From Cohnella silvisoli (GTDB taxonomy: Bacteria > Bacillota > Bacilli > Paenibacillales > Paenibacillaceae): a stretch of DNA of 64,000 nt. A program made the position numbers and the translations under genes. Below the pieces are notes generated by a model, which made no database searches, was not told the origin of the DNA, and worked only from the letters and a program-made list of their open reading frames with translations. Numbering within the stretch: position 1 is the stretch's first letter; every line of letters starts with the position of its first letter. The stretch lies in assembly GCF_021190915.1 (NCBI RefSeq), contig NZ_JAIOAP010000019.1, positions 62,001-126,000 on the forward strand, read 5' to 3'. Below, in pieces: positions 24,143-33,141 of the stretch.

Positions 24143-25249
24143 CTAACGATGATCCGCACCCACCGCTTGCGTTATGCGAGTGAAGCCATCTTGCTTAAGT
24201 CGTTTCTTCAAACCCCCGTGTATTTCTTTCAGAAGTCCCGGCCCCTTATAGATAAGAGCCGTATATACTTCGACAAGGCTTGCTCCTGCACGAATTTTCT
24301 CATAAGCATCGTCAGCCGTAAAAATACCCCCCGACCCGATTATCGGAAGCTCGCCTTGGGTGATCTTATACAGGCTGCGAATGACTTCCGTTGAACGCTC
24401 CGTAAGCGGACGACCGCTAAGGCCCCCAGTTTCCCCCGCGTTCCGATGCGTCAATCCGTCACGGCTAATCGTCGTATTCGTAGCAATAATGCCGGACATT
24501 CCGCTAAGCTGAATCGCTTCCGCCATATAGGAAAGCTGCTCTTCCGTGTTGTCGGGTGCGATCTTGACCAAGATAGGCTTGGGCAACTCGCCGAGCAGCT
24601 CGGCCTGAATTCCCATCTCGTCCTTCACGGCATCAAGCAGATTACGCAATTCGTCCCCATGCTGAAGCGCGCGTAAATCCGGCGTATTGGGCGAGCTAAT
24701 ATTTACGACGAAGAAATCTCCGTATGGAAAAAGCTTCCGAACGCATGCCCGATAATCATCCGCAGCGTTCTCGTTGGGTGTCAGCTTGTTTTTGCCGATG
24801 TTCACCGCGAGCGGAATTCGGCGACGGGGAAGCTTAGACAGCCGCCCTGCCATAACATCCGCGCCATCATTATTGAAGCCCATCCGGTTAATAAGGGCTT
24901 CATCTGGCGGGAGCCTGAACAGACGCGGCTGTTCGTTGCCCGCTTGCCCTTTGGGCGTGACTGTCCCTACTTCAAGGAAAGATAAGCCGACTCTGGATAG
25001 ACCGGCAACCGCTTTGGCGTTCTTATCAAGGCCTGCCGCAAGTCCGACAGGATGAGTGAAATGAAGTCCGAATAAATCAACCGCGAGCTCCTGAGAAGCT
25101 TTTGTACCCCAGATTGCAGAGAGCAGCGGGGAAACCCCGGGAATTTTCGCGGCAATGCCCATTCCGTCCACGATTAAGTGGTGAGCGGCTTCCGGGTCCA
25201 TCTTGAACAAGAACGGTTTGACCATTTGATACAACAATGAATTCGACAT
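24143..25249 (-). CDS. pyrD: Dihydroorotate dehydrogenase (quinone), class 2
   Basis: The 368-residue enzyme oxidises dihydroorotate to orotate in pyrimidine synthesis, passing electrons to membrane quinone. Seen: the amphipathic N-terminal helices characteristic of class 2 (about 1-45), VGLAAGLDKNAKAV, NRMGFNNDG, catalytic serine in VVNISSPNTPDLR and FMN-phosphate loop IIGSGGIFTADDA. Bacillus usually carries class 1B PyrD with PyrK in the pyr operon; here a class 2 enzyme stands alone, upstream of relQ. The ATG at 25249 begins the conserved sequence; GGAAAGG lies almost directly before it, and the frame remains open to 25339. Confidence 0.9.
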   Translation of the reverse strand: MSNSLLYQMVKPFLFKMDPEAAHHLIVDGMGIAAKIPGVSPLLSAIWGTKASQELAVDLFGLHFTHPVGLAAGLDKNAKAVAGLSRVGLSFLEVGTVTPKGQAGNEQPRLFRLPPDEALINRMGFNNDGADVMAGRLSKLPRRRIPLAVNIGKNKLTPNENAADDYRACVRKLFPYGDFFVVNISSPNTPDLRALQHGDELRNLLDAVKDEMGIQAELLGELPKPILVKIAPDNTEEQLSYMAEAIQLSGMSGIIATNTTISRDGLTHRNAGETGGLSGRPLTERSTEVIRSLYKITQGELPIIGSGGIFTADDAYEKIRAGASLVEVYTALIYKGPGLLKEIHGGLKKRLKQDGFTRITQAVGADHR

Positions 25250-25486
25250 CCTTTCCAAAAAGACGGTGCGCTGAATAAGTGACAAAGAAAACCTTTCGGG
25301 TAACAGTTTAGCCTTTTCCAAGCGAAAAGAAAAGGGCATAGTGCCCGCAGGCTCTCCACGAATTGGACCTGTTGCCAGTATGCTGCTTTTATCGATCGTA
25401 AAACATCCGGCTTGTCTGGCGTTTCGCCGAGAAAACGATTACAATGGAGAGAGTTCGCGAATCATATGATAGAGAGGTTGATTATC

Positions 25487-25630
25487 ATGAGCACAGCCAA
25501 AAAGAAACCACCCATCACGTCCCGCGCCAAACCAAAGGAACAGGTAAACAGGAAGGCGCTAATCTGGATTGGGGTGGCTTTTGGAATTGTTGTAGTGGTC
25601 ATGGCAACGTTGCTTGCGCTCAAAATTTAA
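25487..25630 (+). CDS. Small single-pass membrane protein, 47 aa
   Basis: ATG follows AGAGAGGTTGATTATC. The product has a basic N-terminal half (AKKKPP, RAKPKEQVNRK) and one transmembrane helix from about 29 to the end, IWIGVAFGIVVVVMATLLAL. It should insert with the N-terminus inside by the positive-inside rule. No family is recognised. It is convergent with the L,D-transpeptidase gene 17 bases away. Confidence 0.65.
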   Translation: MSTAKKKPPITSRAKPKEQVNRKALIWIGVAFGIVVVVMATLLALKI

Positions 25631-25646
25631 CCCGATTTCACTCGTT

Positions 25647-27107
25647 TTAATTTAACCAGTCATATACTTTATGGGGGTTTGTCTCGTTCTGCGTGCTCGG
25701 TAACCGGAATCGTTCCGGCGGTGCGCGCAGTTCGTCGGGCAAACCTCCTTTTGCGATCGTTACCGGCGTTCCGATGGGGACAAGATCGTACAGCTCTTCT
25801 ATGTCTTCCTTCTTCATACGGACGCAGCCATGCGATTCATCTTTGCCTATGCTTCCTGGCTCGTCCGTGCCGTGGATACCGTAACGACTATCCGACAAAG
25901 TCATGCCGCGGCTTCCGAATGCTCCGTCGCTGCGGCCATTCGGGTTCTTGACCTTCTCCGTAATCGCGAAGGCGCCTTCCGGTGTTTTGCCGCCGCCTAA
26001 TCCTACCTCATAATTGCGCAATAACACATTCCCACTCACAACTGCCAGTCGGTGGTTGTCTTTATCAATAATGATGGCTAGCGGCTGCTCTGCCAGAGGC
26101 GACAGCTGCCCCGCAGGTTTCCCATGCCCCGTATCAGGTCCTGTATTGTCTGGCCACCCTACGGTTTGCGGGATTTTGCCATCGCTCTTATCCTCAATTA
26201 CGTTCTTTAATTCCTCGAACCAAGGCGTCATGCTCTCCGACCATCCTGCCATCGTATTCGCTGGGTAATCCGCAGCTAACGATTCCGGCGAGGCAGGCCA
26301 AGTCCCTTTACTTTCCTTGTAGCGAATCATGGCGGAGCGCAGCGCGATTTTCTCTTCCTGCACCGGTTTCCAGCCTTGCACGAGCTTCTGAATAGACGAC
26401 GAGTCATCCGGTTTACAATTGCACCACTTCGGATCGTACCAATTGATGCCCGCCGTCCCCGACTCTTGATCCGAAGCAACGGAGGCAATCGGCTTCCCGC
26501 TTTTCACCCAATCGTTCCATTTCCCGAGCAACGGCGCTTTAATGAGCAACCGCGGCTGCCGTGAGGGTTCAACCGTTAATAATGCCCCTAACACATGATG
26601 TCCGTCATCATCCGGTTCGGCAGCTCCTGCGATTTGGTCGGGGGGAATGATATTAGCTGGCAAAGCCGCAGGTTTATCGGTGACACCTTCGCTTTGTGCG
26701 GGTGAAGAAGCCGTTCCCACATACGAAGGTTTATTCGCCAATGGTTTGTTCACTTCTGGAGCGAACGCATTAATTATCGCAACTGCCAGGCCTACCAAGA
26801 CTATGGGTATGCCTATAATTAATATCCATCGCAATCTTCTGCTTTTTTTATTTTCAGAAGAACTTTTAGGTAATACAGGAGCTGGCTTCGACTCGAACGC
26901 CTCATAGATTTCCCCCGCTTGCGCGTAACAGTAAGTCGCTTTTGCCGTATCTCCCTGCCCCTCATACTCTTTGCCAAGTAAATACCATGCCATCCGGCTA
27001 TCCTCGTGCTTAAGGAGGTAATCCTTGAGCGGCAAAGCATCTCCCACATTGGGAACGTTGTCATAAAAGTGTTTAATCTGTTCGTCAATTCGGGATTCTT
27101 TGCTCAT
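25647..27107 (-). CDS. Membrane-anchored L,D-transpeptidase (YkuD domain)
   Basis: The 486-residue protein has a cytoplasmic helical N-terminus (about 1-70, tetratricopeptide-like), one membrane helix (about 92-115), a Pro/Ala-rich spacer and a middle region of about 200 residues of unknown fold. A C-terminal YkuD domain follows, with GGGKTPEGAF, YGIHGTDEPGSIGKDES and HGCVRM holding the catalytic His and Cys. It would form 3-3 crosslinks or attach proteins in peptidoglycan. The start ATG 27107 follows GAGGTGG; GTG 27116 overlaps that site. It lies 23 bases after the FecR gene, consistent with co-transcription, and links the module to the cell wall. The cytoplasmic helical part could sense partners. 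Confidence 0.88.
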   Translation of the reverse strand: MSKESRIDEQIKHFYDNVPNVGDALPLKDYLLKHEDSRMAWYLLGKEYEGQGDTAKATYCYAQAGEIYEAFESKPAPVLPKSSSENKKSRRLRWILIIGIPIVLVGLAVAIINAFAPEVNKPLANKPSYVGTASSPAQSEGVTDKPAALPANIIPPDQIAGAAEPDDDGHHVLGALLTVEPSRQPRLLIKAPLLGKWNDWVKSGKPIASVASDQESGTAGINWYDPKWCNCKPDDSSSIQKLVQGWKPVQEEKIALRSAMIRYKESKGTWPASPESLAADYPANTMAGWSESMTPWFEELKNVIEDKSDGKIPQTVGWPDNTGPDTGHGKPAGQLSPLAEQPLAIIIDKDNHRLAVVSGNVLLRNYEVGLGGGKTPEGAFAITEKVKNPNGRSDGAFGSRGMTLSDSRYGIHGTDEPGSIGKDESHGCVRMKKEDIEELYDLVPIGTPVTIAKGGLPDELRAPPERFRLPSTQNETNPHKVYDWLN

Positions 27108-27130
27108 GCCGTCCACCTCGGTCTAACTAT

Positions 27131-28354
27131 CTATTGATTCAAATTTCTCTTGTCTTGCAGAAAACGTGTTTTATCGTTATCCGCCAGCTGCTTGATGTAC
27201 TCATCTTCCACTTTCTTAAAACGCTGTTCCCTAGCAGATTCATTCATTTGCTTTTGGAGGTTTCTTTGCTCAAGAAGCTTACGGACTAGCTCCTTATTTC
27301 CATACCCGCTCGTTGTAGAATCGGTCTGTTTGTTCTTTTGCAAATCCACCAGAAGCTTCAACATTTCCCCTTGTTCCTTGAGCTCCGTATCGGTTAATTG
27401 AATGGAAACTGTTTTGTCAAAAGAAAACACATTACCCGTTTCCGCAGAAATCTCGTTTTCAATTTCAATGATTTGTTTCTCGGACAATTTGCCGGAATCA
27501 ATCGCTGCACGGGCGATTAAGTCGAGCAAATGTTTTACATTGTACACGTATTGGTCGCGGAGTTCGGACTGTTCAGGCAAACCCGGGAATTCCGCGGACG
27601 ATTGCTCCTTGCGACTGTCCATTGTTGTCACGAAAGAAATGTTTTTACTGATGATTTGTTGAGCTTGGCGGAGAATGGATCGCAAAATAACCGGATCGGC
27701 AGCTCCTGAGAAAATATCCAAATTTACCGTGGACATTTTTCCGATATTTTCACCGTCTCCCCCTGCGTAGACACCCCATTGAGCGGGATACAAATAGCCG
27801 TCGACAGGATCCGAACCAGGTCGCGGCCATACATCGACCCCGACGGCTCCGTCCGTCGTCAGAAGCTGTGCAGCGTTGATCGAGGGATCATAAGCCGCGA
27901 AAAAAGAAGTGCCGCGTACGCCCATAGCAGCGGTCGGAGTTTCCAATTCATACTTATCGTCCGTGGAGGTTATCGATTTTACTTCTACCCATACCGATCC
28001 TTTTCTCAAGCTAATTTTCGTCCGCGTTCCCTTGGAATCCGAGAGCTTGTCGAACGACAGCGTCGAACCGGGAGCAACCGTCATTAGATCGTCATCCGAT
28101 TGTCCATTCCTGAATTTCAGGATAACGGAACTTCCCGCTCCCGTCGCGAGAATATCTCCTTCGTTTATCGTCATCTTGGCGAATGCTGTGAATTCTTTGG
28201 ACCCGCCGGCTTTCTGGACCTTTGCGGTTCCTTTAACTTCCTTGACAACCGCTACTCGTGATGAAGTCGCAGAAACTTGATTGGGGAACGCTCCGAGCAA
28301 TGGGAGAGCAACTAGAAGAGATACCAAAAGAGTCGAGATCTTTCTATTATTCAT
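27131..28354 (-). CDS. Secreted FecR-domain protein (short paralogue)
   Basis: The 407-residue protein has a signal peptide (cleavage likely after VSA near residue 26) and a FecR domain at about 28-160, with FAKMTINEGDILATGAGS, DKLSDSKGTRTKISLRKGSVWVEV and ETPTAAMGVRGTSFF. A helical, charged C-terminal part of about 170 residues follows. FecR domains form beta-rich modules seen in envelope signalling. Its first ~150 residues closely match the 993-residue FecR protein at 30132-33113, so the two are paralogues. The start ATG 28354 is spaced 8 bases from CGGAG; ATG 28360 and GTG 28372 are less suited. Confidence 0.85.
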   Translation of the reverse strand: MNNRKISTLLVSLLVALPLLGAFPNQVSATSSRVAVVKEVKGTAKVQKAGGSKEFTAFAKMTINEGDILATGAGSSVILKFRNGQSDDDLMTVAPGSTLSFDKLSDSKGTRTKISLRKGSVWVEVKSITSTDDKYELETPTAAMGVRGTSFFAAYDPSINAAQLLTTDGAVGVDVWPRPGSDPVDGYLYPAQWGVYAGGDGENIGKMSTVNLDIFSGAADPVILRSILRQAQQIISKNISFVTTMDSRKEQSSAEFPGLPEQSELRDQYVYNVKHLLDLIARAAIDSGKLSEKQIIEIENEISAETGNVFSFDKTVSIQLTDTELKEQGEMLKLLVDLQKNKQTDSTTSGYGNKELVRKLLEQRNLQKQMNESAREQRFKKVEDEYIKQLADNDKTRFLQDKRNLNQ

Positions 28355-28437
28355 GAACATTGCTCCGTTCACTATGATTTCGGCAAAGTGATTTCTATTT
28401 ATTATCGGTTTGAAAAGGAATCTTCTACAGTGAATAA

Positions 28438-28472
28438 ATAAACTGACGCCCCTCGGAGGAGCGCCAGTTTAT
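28438..28472 (-). terminator. Terminator between the NHL gene and the FecR/transpeptidase genes
   Basis: ATAAACTGGCGC and GCGTCAGTTTAT form a near-perfect stem around CTCC/GAGG. It lies 40 bases after the NHL stop and about 85 bases before the next start, so the cluster may be two transcripts; a promoter for the second was not clearly seen. Confidence 0.65.
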
Positions 28473-28512
28473 CTTTGCAAGTTGTTGAATAAATAAGTCC
28501 GAGAGTTAATTA

Positions 28513-30090
28513 TTAAAACACTTTATTACGAATGACTACGATCTGAGCCGCTGCATCCCACTGAATATCCAAATCATTTTCGGAAGCAAAGAAACGGACC
28601 GGAATGAATAGTCGGTTGTTCACCACGATCGTTGCTGCATTTAAAGTAAGAGTTTCATTTTTACCCTTCAACGACTTCGTAATCGTCTTCGATCCTTGCG
28701 GGATCGTGTAAACTGCTTCTCCCTTAGTGAGAAGGGCAGCGCCGGTTTTGCTGTCAAAGCTCACTTTGAAGCCAAGCGCAGTACCGACACTATTAACCGG
28801 AAGAAGCACTGCGTTCGATTTCAATTGAGCTGGAACGTCTGACTTCACTAGCGTTCCGTTGAACAGAACGGAAATCCCTTTGCCCGTTGGAAGGTCAGCC
28901 GGCTTGGCATATTTCTGAAGCACGCGAACTTTATTTCCGAATTCATCCACGATAACGAGCCGGCCATCCGCTAATACTGTTACATCCGTTGGGTGATTGA
29001 ATTGAGCTGAACCGCTCACTCCGTTTTCCTTACCGAATTCGGTAGGAACGCCAGCCAATGTCGATACTTTTCCATCTTTGACGATTCGGATAACGTGGTT
29101 CAAGCTGTCCGCAACGATCAATGAACCGTCTGCTGTAAAAGTTAATCCTTCAGGAGCATTCAAGCGGGATTGAGCGGCTGTGCCATCTACATAACCGCCT
29201 TCTACATAAGGTGCTTGTTTACCTAAATCTCCTCCGCCCGCTACCGTAGTTACCTTATCAGCAGCGAAGTCGATATAACGCACGCGTTGGTTACCGCGGT
29301 CGCTTACGTACAAATTGCCTTTTGCATCCACAGCGAGACCGCTTGGTTCATTGAATTTCGCCGTTGCGATCTTCCCATCATTGAAATCCCCAGCCGTATC
29401 GACCGCACCAGGGAAATACTCGATTGAACGAGTAGAAGCGGCTGTTACAGTCGTAACCGTTCCGTCAGAAGTAATTTTCCGAATGACGTTGTTAAGCGTA
29501 TCTGCCACATACACGTTACCTTTGCTATCAACGGCGACATCCGATGGTTCGTAAAAAGTAGCTTTTGCACCAACGCCATCAGCCTGTCCAAGGTTCCCGT
29601 TACCTGCAAGCGTTGTAACCGCTCCGTCCTTGGAAATCTTACGCACTGCATTGTTTTTCGTGTCCGCGACGTACACATTACCTTGCGCGTCAATAGCAAG
29701 ACCGGACGGGAGTTCGAATGCTGCTTTAGCTAATACTTCGTCGTTATAACCGCCGATTGGAACATTTGCATCATCTTCCCCAAGATCCAGACCGGTATAT
29801 GCTTCGACCTTATCAACAGACACTGTGCGGATCAGGTGATTAGCCGTATCTGAAACTAGCAATCTACCATCCGGCAACGCCACTGCCGATCTCGGATGGA
29901 AGAACGTTGCTTCGCTCAGCGATCCGTTCCCATGTCCCAGTTCGGACTTTCCTGTCCAGGTGCGGACTTCGTAAAGCTTAGTGGACTTTGTCCAGTTGGT
30001 GTCTGGAGCTGCGAAGGCTACAGCCGGAATCGATAATACAAGTGTCAATCCAAGAGAAGCTAGCAATACTTTACGTAAACGATTAGTCAT
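28513..30090 (-). CDS. Secreted NHL-repeat protein with C-terminal stalk (copper amine oxidase N-like) domain
   Basis: The 525-residue protein has a signal peptide (AVAFA, cleavage near 28), then five or so NHL repeats at about 60-390 with motifs such as PSGLAIDAQGNVYVADT, PSDVAVDSKGNVYVADT and PEGLTFTADGSLIVADS. These would build a beta-propeller. A C-terminal domain (about 405-525, ISVLFNGTLVKSDVPAQL to IPVRFFASE) matches the stalk/copper-amine-oxidase N-terminal-like domain common in Paenibacillus surface proteins. It likely binds a ligand or protein outside the cell. ATG 30090 is best spaced from AAGGGAG; ATG 30096 is too near. Confidence 0.87.
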   Translation of the reverse strand: MTNRLRKVLLASLGLTLVLSIPAVAFAAPDTNWTKSTKLYEVRTWTGKSELGHGNGSLSEATFFHPRSAVALPDGRLLVSDTANHLIRTVSVDKVEAYTGLDLGEDDANVPIGGYNDEVLAKAAFELPSGLAIDAQGNVYVADTKNNAVRKISKDGAVTTLAGNGNLGQADGVGAKATFYEPSDVAVDSKGNVYVADTLNNVIRKITSDGTVTTVTAASTRSIEYFPGAVDTAGDFNDGKIATAKFNEPSGLAVDAKGNLYVSDRGNQRVRYIDFAADKVTTVAGGGDLGKQAPYVEGGYVDGTAAQSRLNAPEGLTFTADGSLIVADSLNHVIRIVKDGKVSTLAGVPTEFGKENGVSGSAQFNHPTDVTVLADGRLVIVDEFGNKVRVLQKYAKPADLPTGKGISVLFNGTLVKSDVPAQLKSNAVLLPVNSVGTALGFKVSFDSKTGAALLTKGEAVYTIPQGSKTITKSLKGKNETLTLNAATIVVNNRLFIPVRFFASENDLDIQWDAAAQIVVIRNKVF

Positions 30091-30131
30091 ATTCATTCTC
30101 CCTTAAGAACTAGTATAAAAATTGAACAACT

Positions 30132-33113
30132 TCAAGCAGGACCATAATCATTTAGTATCAGGAAACGTCTTTCTACATCACCAATTTTTAAGATAAGAGG
30201 GATACTACTCCCGTAACCTTCTGTTATTTCATCAAATAAGTCATCAAATGAGAAAGTATATTTTATTCCACCTTCAATATCCTCACCAACCAAGAAGTAT
30301 TGATCTTCTACACTTAGTGTGACTTCTTGAGAGGTATGAGTCACTGCAATTGTAATTTTTGATGAGCTGTCTGAGTTATAATTCAATGGAATGGGAACAT
30401 AAGTATCAATATTATCTGGAGTATTCGACACGAACAACCAGTACAAGGGAAAAGTTTCGGTTGTAGGCTCCGATTCCCCTTCAACGCAATTCGTAATAGT
30501 TGAATCAATTTTTGCAATCTCATCTGATACAATGTCACGGTATATCAGAATCGGCACTGCTAACTGACCATTACTCATATTTACAAATATTAAATTAATA
30601 CCCTTTTGCAATGGAACGTGAATTTTACCGTCGATAGCATAAACAGGCTCAGCCCCCCCATTCGCATAAGTTGCGAGCGTGGGAACATATAATCCGTCAG
30701 CGCTTTTTTCGATAGTAATTTTTGATATATCAGCTTCCACTTTAGCTAGAAAATACTTCATTTCAGTATTATCGTCACTAAGTTCATAAGGCACAGTATT
30801 TCCAGATTCATCGCTTAATAGAAACGACGACTCAGTAATTTCATCAATTACGCCATTGAGTAGTATAAATGTCTGAGGCATCCCAACAGTCTCATCTTGA
30901 TTTTTCATAGTGAGTTCAAAAACTACAATTTTGTCATGTGGTAGATCATCAACAGTTCCAATAAAATCAAAAACATTGTTGCTTGAAAGTAGTACAGTTT
31001 TCGATTCAGTAGCTGCATTGTAGCTAATTTCAACACTATCAACATCATCTATCACATTTAATTTAACATAAATTGAATCTATATTCAGATCATCACCAAC
31101 TGTGCTTGTAAATACATTCGGCGCTATTGGATCCCAACCTAAATTTTGGCTAAATTCTGCATTCTCTATTTTGTAACCCGTAGTGCTCCAATATGTTATA
31201 CCATACGGAGCGGATTCTCTTGTTACAACTAAATGGTAATGTGACCCTTCAGTTAGCACAATTGAGTTATTTGTTAAAGTTGGTCCAGAACTAGCAATAG
31301 TGTCGATATCAATATAATTTTCTTCCAAATCCAATGGAATTAAATAAAAACCGGTAGAAATATCTAATGATATTGATGTGTCATTTGCAATAATAGAACT
31401 GATATTCAAATCATCAGCCAGTTTAGGCGAGATTTCGATATAGAAATTATTTATTGGAACTGTTAGCTCGGGATTAGGGTTGGTGCGATCAAACTCCATA
31501 ATTTTACTATTTTGCTTCACATCATTATATTTGACACCATAGAATTCACGGGTTACTACAATTGTGTATTGTTTTATCGTACCATTCTCCGCAGTAACAA
31601 CTACATTTATAGTCGTTGTAGTTCCTGCATCTCCAAGTGGGAGTGACATACTACTGCTCCCGCTACTAACAATGGTTCCGTTCACTTTAACTGTAGCATG
31701 AGATTCTTCAACAGTCGGAGTCACTTTAACAAATGCCACATTTTGTGCCACATTTGCTGTGTATAAATTCGTCGTTGGATGCGCTAGATTCACATCAATC
31801 GGGCTGCCGCTCTCTTGCGGGAGTGCTTTCAAAGTCAAACTCGATAGATTGGCATTACTAGATAGAGATCCCGAAGAGGATCCAGTTGATGATGTTTGTG
31901 AAGTCGACTGAGTTGGTTGAGTTGGTTGAGTTGGTGTATTCTCTATTTTCTTTTTATCTTCCTCGTACTTTTTCCTCTGTTCATCACTTAGGGCTTTCTT
32001 ATACTCTTCTTCGGCTTTCTTATTCTTCTCTTCCAAAGCCTTCCTATTCTCTTCTTCCTTCTTCTTGCGAGCGGCATCCAGCTTATCTTGCAATTCTTTA
32101 TCCCGCTTGTTTTTCTCGTCTTCCTTTTGTTTCTTCGCTTGATCTAACGCTTCTTTGTCCTTCTGTTTCTGCTTTTCCTGCAGTGCTTTCTCTTCATCTG
32201 TCAACGTCAATGTTTTTTTGGAAATATCAATATCTACGCCTGTTGCCGCTTTAACTTGGGCCACTAATTCATTTAACCTTTGTTGGTCGATGACTTTGCT
32301 TTCCAAGGCTTGAGTAATTAGAGCTCCGACAATGTTGCTCACGTTTTTCTTATAGTTTTCATCGGAAGCTTTCTGATCGATATTCTCGTATTCTTTAGAT
32401 TTGGTTATATTCTCTGCTTCGATATCGAGAGTAGCTTGAACAATGGCAGAAATAATGTTTCTATCGCTTTGCTTCATCAACAGTTCGAGATCGACTTGGG
32501 CGATCGTGATGTCGGAATTTCCTTTATCGTCTTTCGTAGCTAACGCATATTGTGTTGGAAGCACGTTCTTAGGCTCGTCACCTGGCGTAGTCGACTTGGT
32601 CGTTACGACACCCGCAGCAACTGTTAATCTTGTAGCGCCCGAGACCGGGTCAACACTGACAAGCAAATGCGTGCCCCGTACGCCCATGACCGCAGTTGGC
32701 GTCTCAAGGTTGAATTCATCGTCTTTATTGGTAATCGATTTAACATCGACCCACGCCGAGCCATTGAACATGCTTACTTTGGTCGTGGTACCTTTGCTGT
32801 TCGACAACTTAGAGAAAGTTAAAGTCGTATTCGAGGAAACGGTCATTTTGTCATCTTCGGACGTACCATTGGAGAATTGCAGTACAGCCGAGCCGCCTGC
32901 CCCTACCGCTAGAACGTCGCCTTCGTTCAAGCTCATCTTAGCGAACGCCGTGAATTCCTTGGAACCCCCGGATTTCTTGACTTTAACCGTGCCTTTCATT
33001 TCCTTGATAACGGCTACCCGTGAAGAGGCGGCAGACGTATCGTTGGCAAACACCCCAAGCAGAGGTAAAGCCACCAACAACATTGCTAGCAAATGAATCG
33101 TTAGTTTTCTCAT
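30132..33113 (-). CDS. Large secreted FecR/coiled-coil/cadherin-like protein
   Basis: The 993-residue protein has a signal peptide (about 1-26) and a FecR domain (about 28-165, including ETPTAVMGVRGTHLL). A helical region leads into a highly charged Lys/Glu coiled coil (about 290-395), then a PTQPTQPTQ linker and a cadherin-like beta-sandwich (about 430-530, ANLSSLTLKALPQESG to YTIVVTREF). About 460 C-terminal residues follow with no recognised domain. The DNA of the last ~1.7 kb is clearly more AT-rich than the FecR part, suggesting a mosaic gene. It lies 28 bases after the cyclase gene and 41 bases before the NHL gene, so one transcript is likely. It resembles an adhesin-like or sensor ectodomain; its binding partner is unknown. 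Confidence 0.82.
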   Translation of the reverse strand: MRKLTIHLLAMLLVALPLLGVFANDTSAASSRVAVIKEMKGTVKVKKSGGSKEFTAFAKMSLNEGDVLAVGAGGSAVLQFSNGTSEDDKMTVSSNTTLTFSKLSNSKGTTTKVSMFNGSAWVDVKSITNKDDEFNLETPTAVMGVRGTHLLVSVDPVSGATRLTVAAGVVTTKSTTPGDEPKNVLPTQYALATKDDKGNSDITIAQVDLELLMKQSDRNIISAIVQATLDIEAENITKSKEYENIDQKASDENYKKNVSNIVGALITQALESKVIDQQRLNELVAQVKAATGVDIDISKKTLTLTDEEKALQEKQKQKDKEALDQAKKQKEDEKNKRDKELQDKLDAARKKKEEENRKALEEKNKKAEEEYKKALSDEQRKKYEEDKKKIENTPTQPTQPTQSTSQTSSTGSSSGSLSSNANLSSLTLKALPQESGSPIDVNLAHPTTNLYTANVAQNVAFVKVTPTVEESHATVKVNGTIVSSGSSSMSLPLGDAGTTTTINVVVTAENGTIKQYTIVVTREFYGVKYNDVKQNSKIMEFDRTNPNPELTVPINNFYIEISPKLADDLNISSIIANDTSISLDISTGFYLIPLDLEENYIDIDTIASSGPTLTNNSIVLTEGSHYHLVVTRESAPYGITYWSTTGYKIENAEFSQNLGWDPIAPNVFTSTVGDDLNIDSIYVKLNVIDDVDSVEISYNAATESKTVLLSSNNVFDFIGTVDDLPHDKIVVFELTMKNQDETVGMPQTFILLNGVIDEITESSFLLSDESGNTVPYELSDDNTEMKYFLAKVEADISKITIEKSADGLYVPTLATYANGGAEPVYAIDGKIHVPLQKGINLIFVNMSNGQLAVPILIYRDIVSDEIAKIDSTITNCVEGESEPTTETFPLYWLFVSNTPDNIDTYVPIPLNYNSDSSSKITIAVTHTSQEVTLSVEDQYFLVGEDIEGGIKYTFSFDDLFDEITEGYGSSIPLILKIGDVERRFLILNDYGPA

Positions 33114-33141
33114 CTTATTTTCTCCCTTCAATTATTGTTTT

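Noticed and set aside
31886-32254. 122-residue plus-strand frame opposite the coiled coil
   Set aside because: Its Leu/Ser-rich sequence is the antisense of the Lys/Glu repeats.
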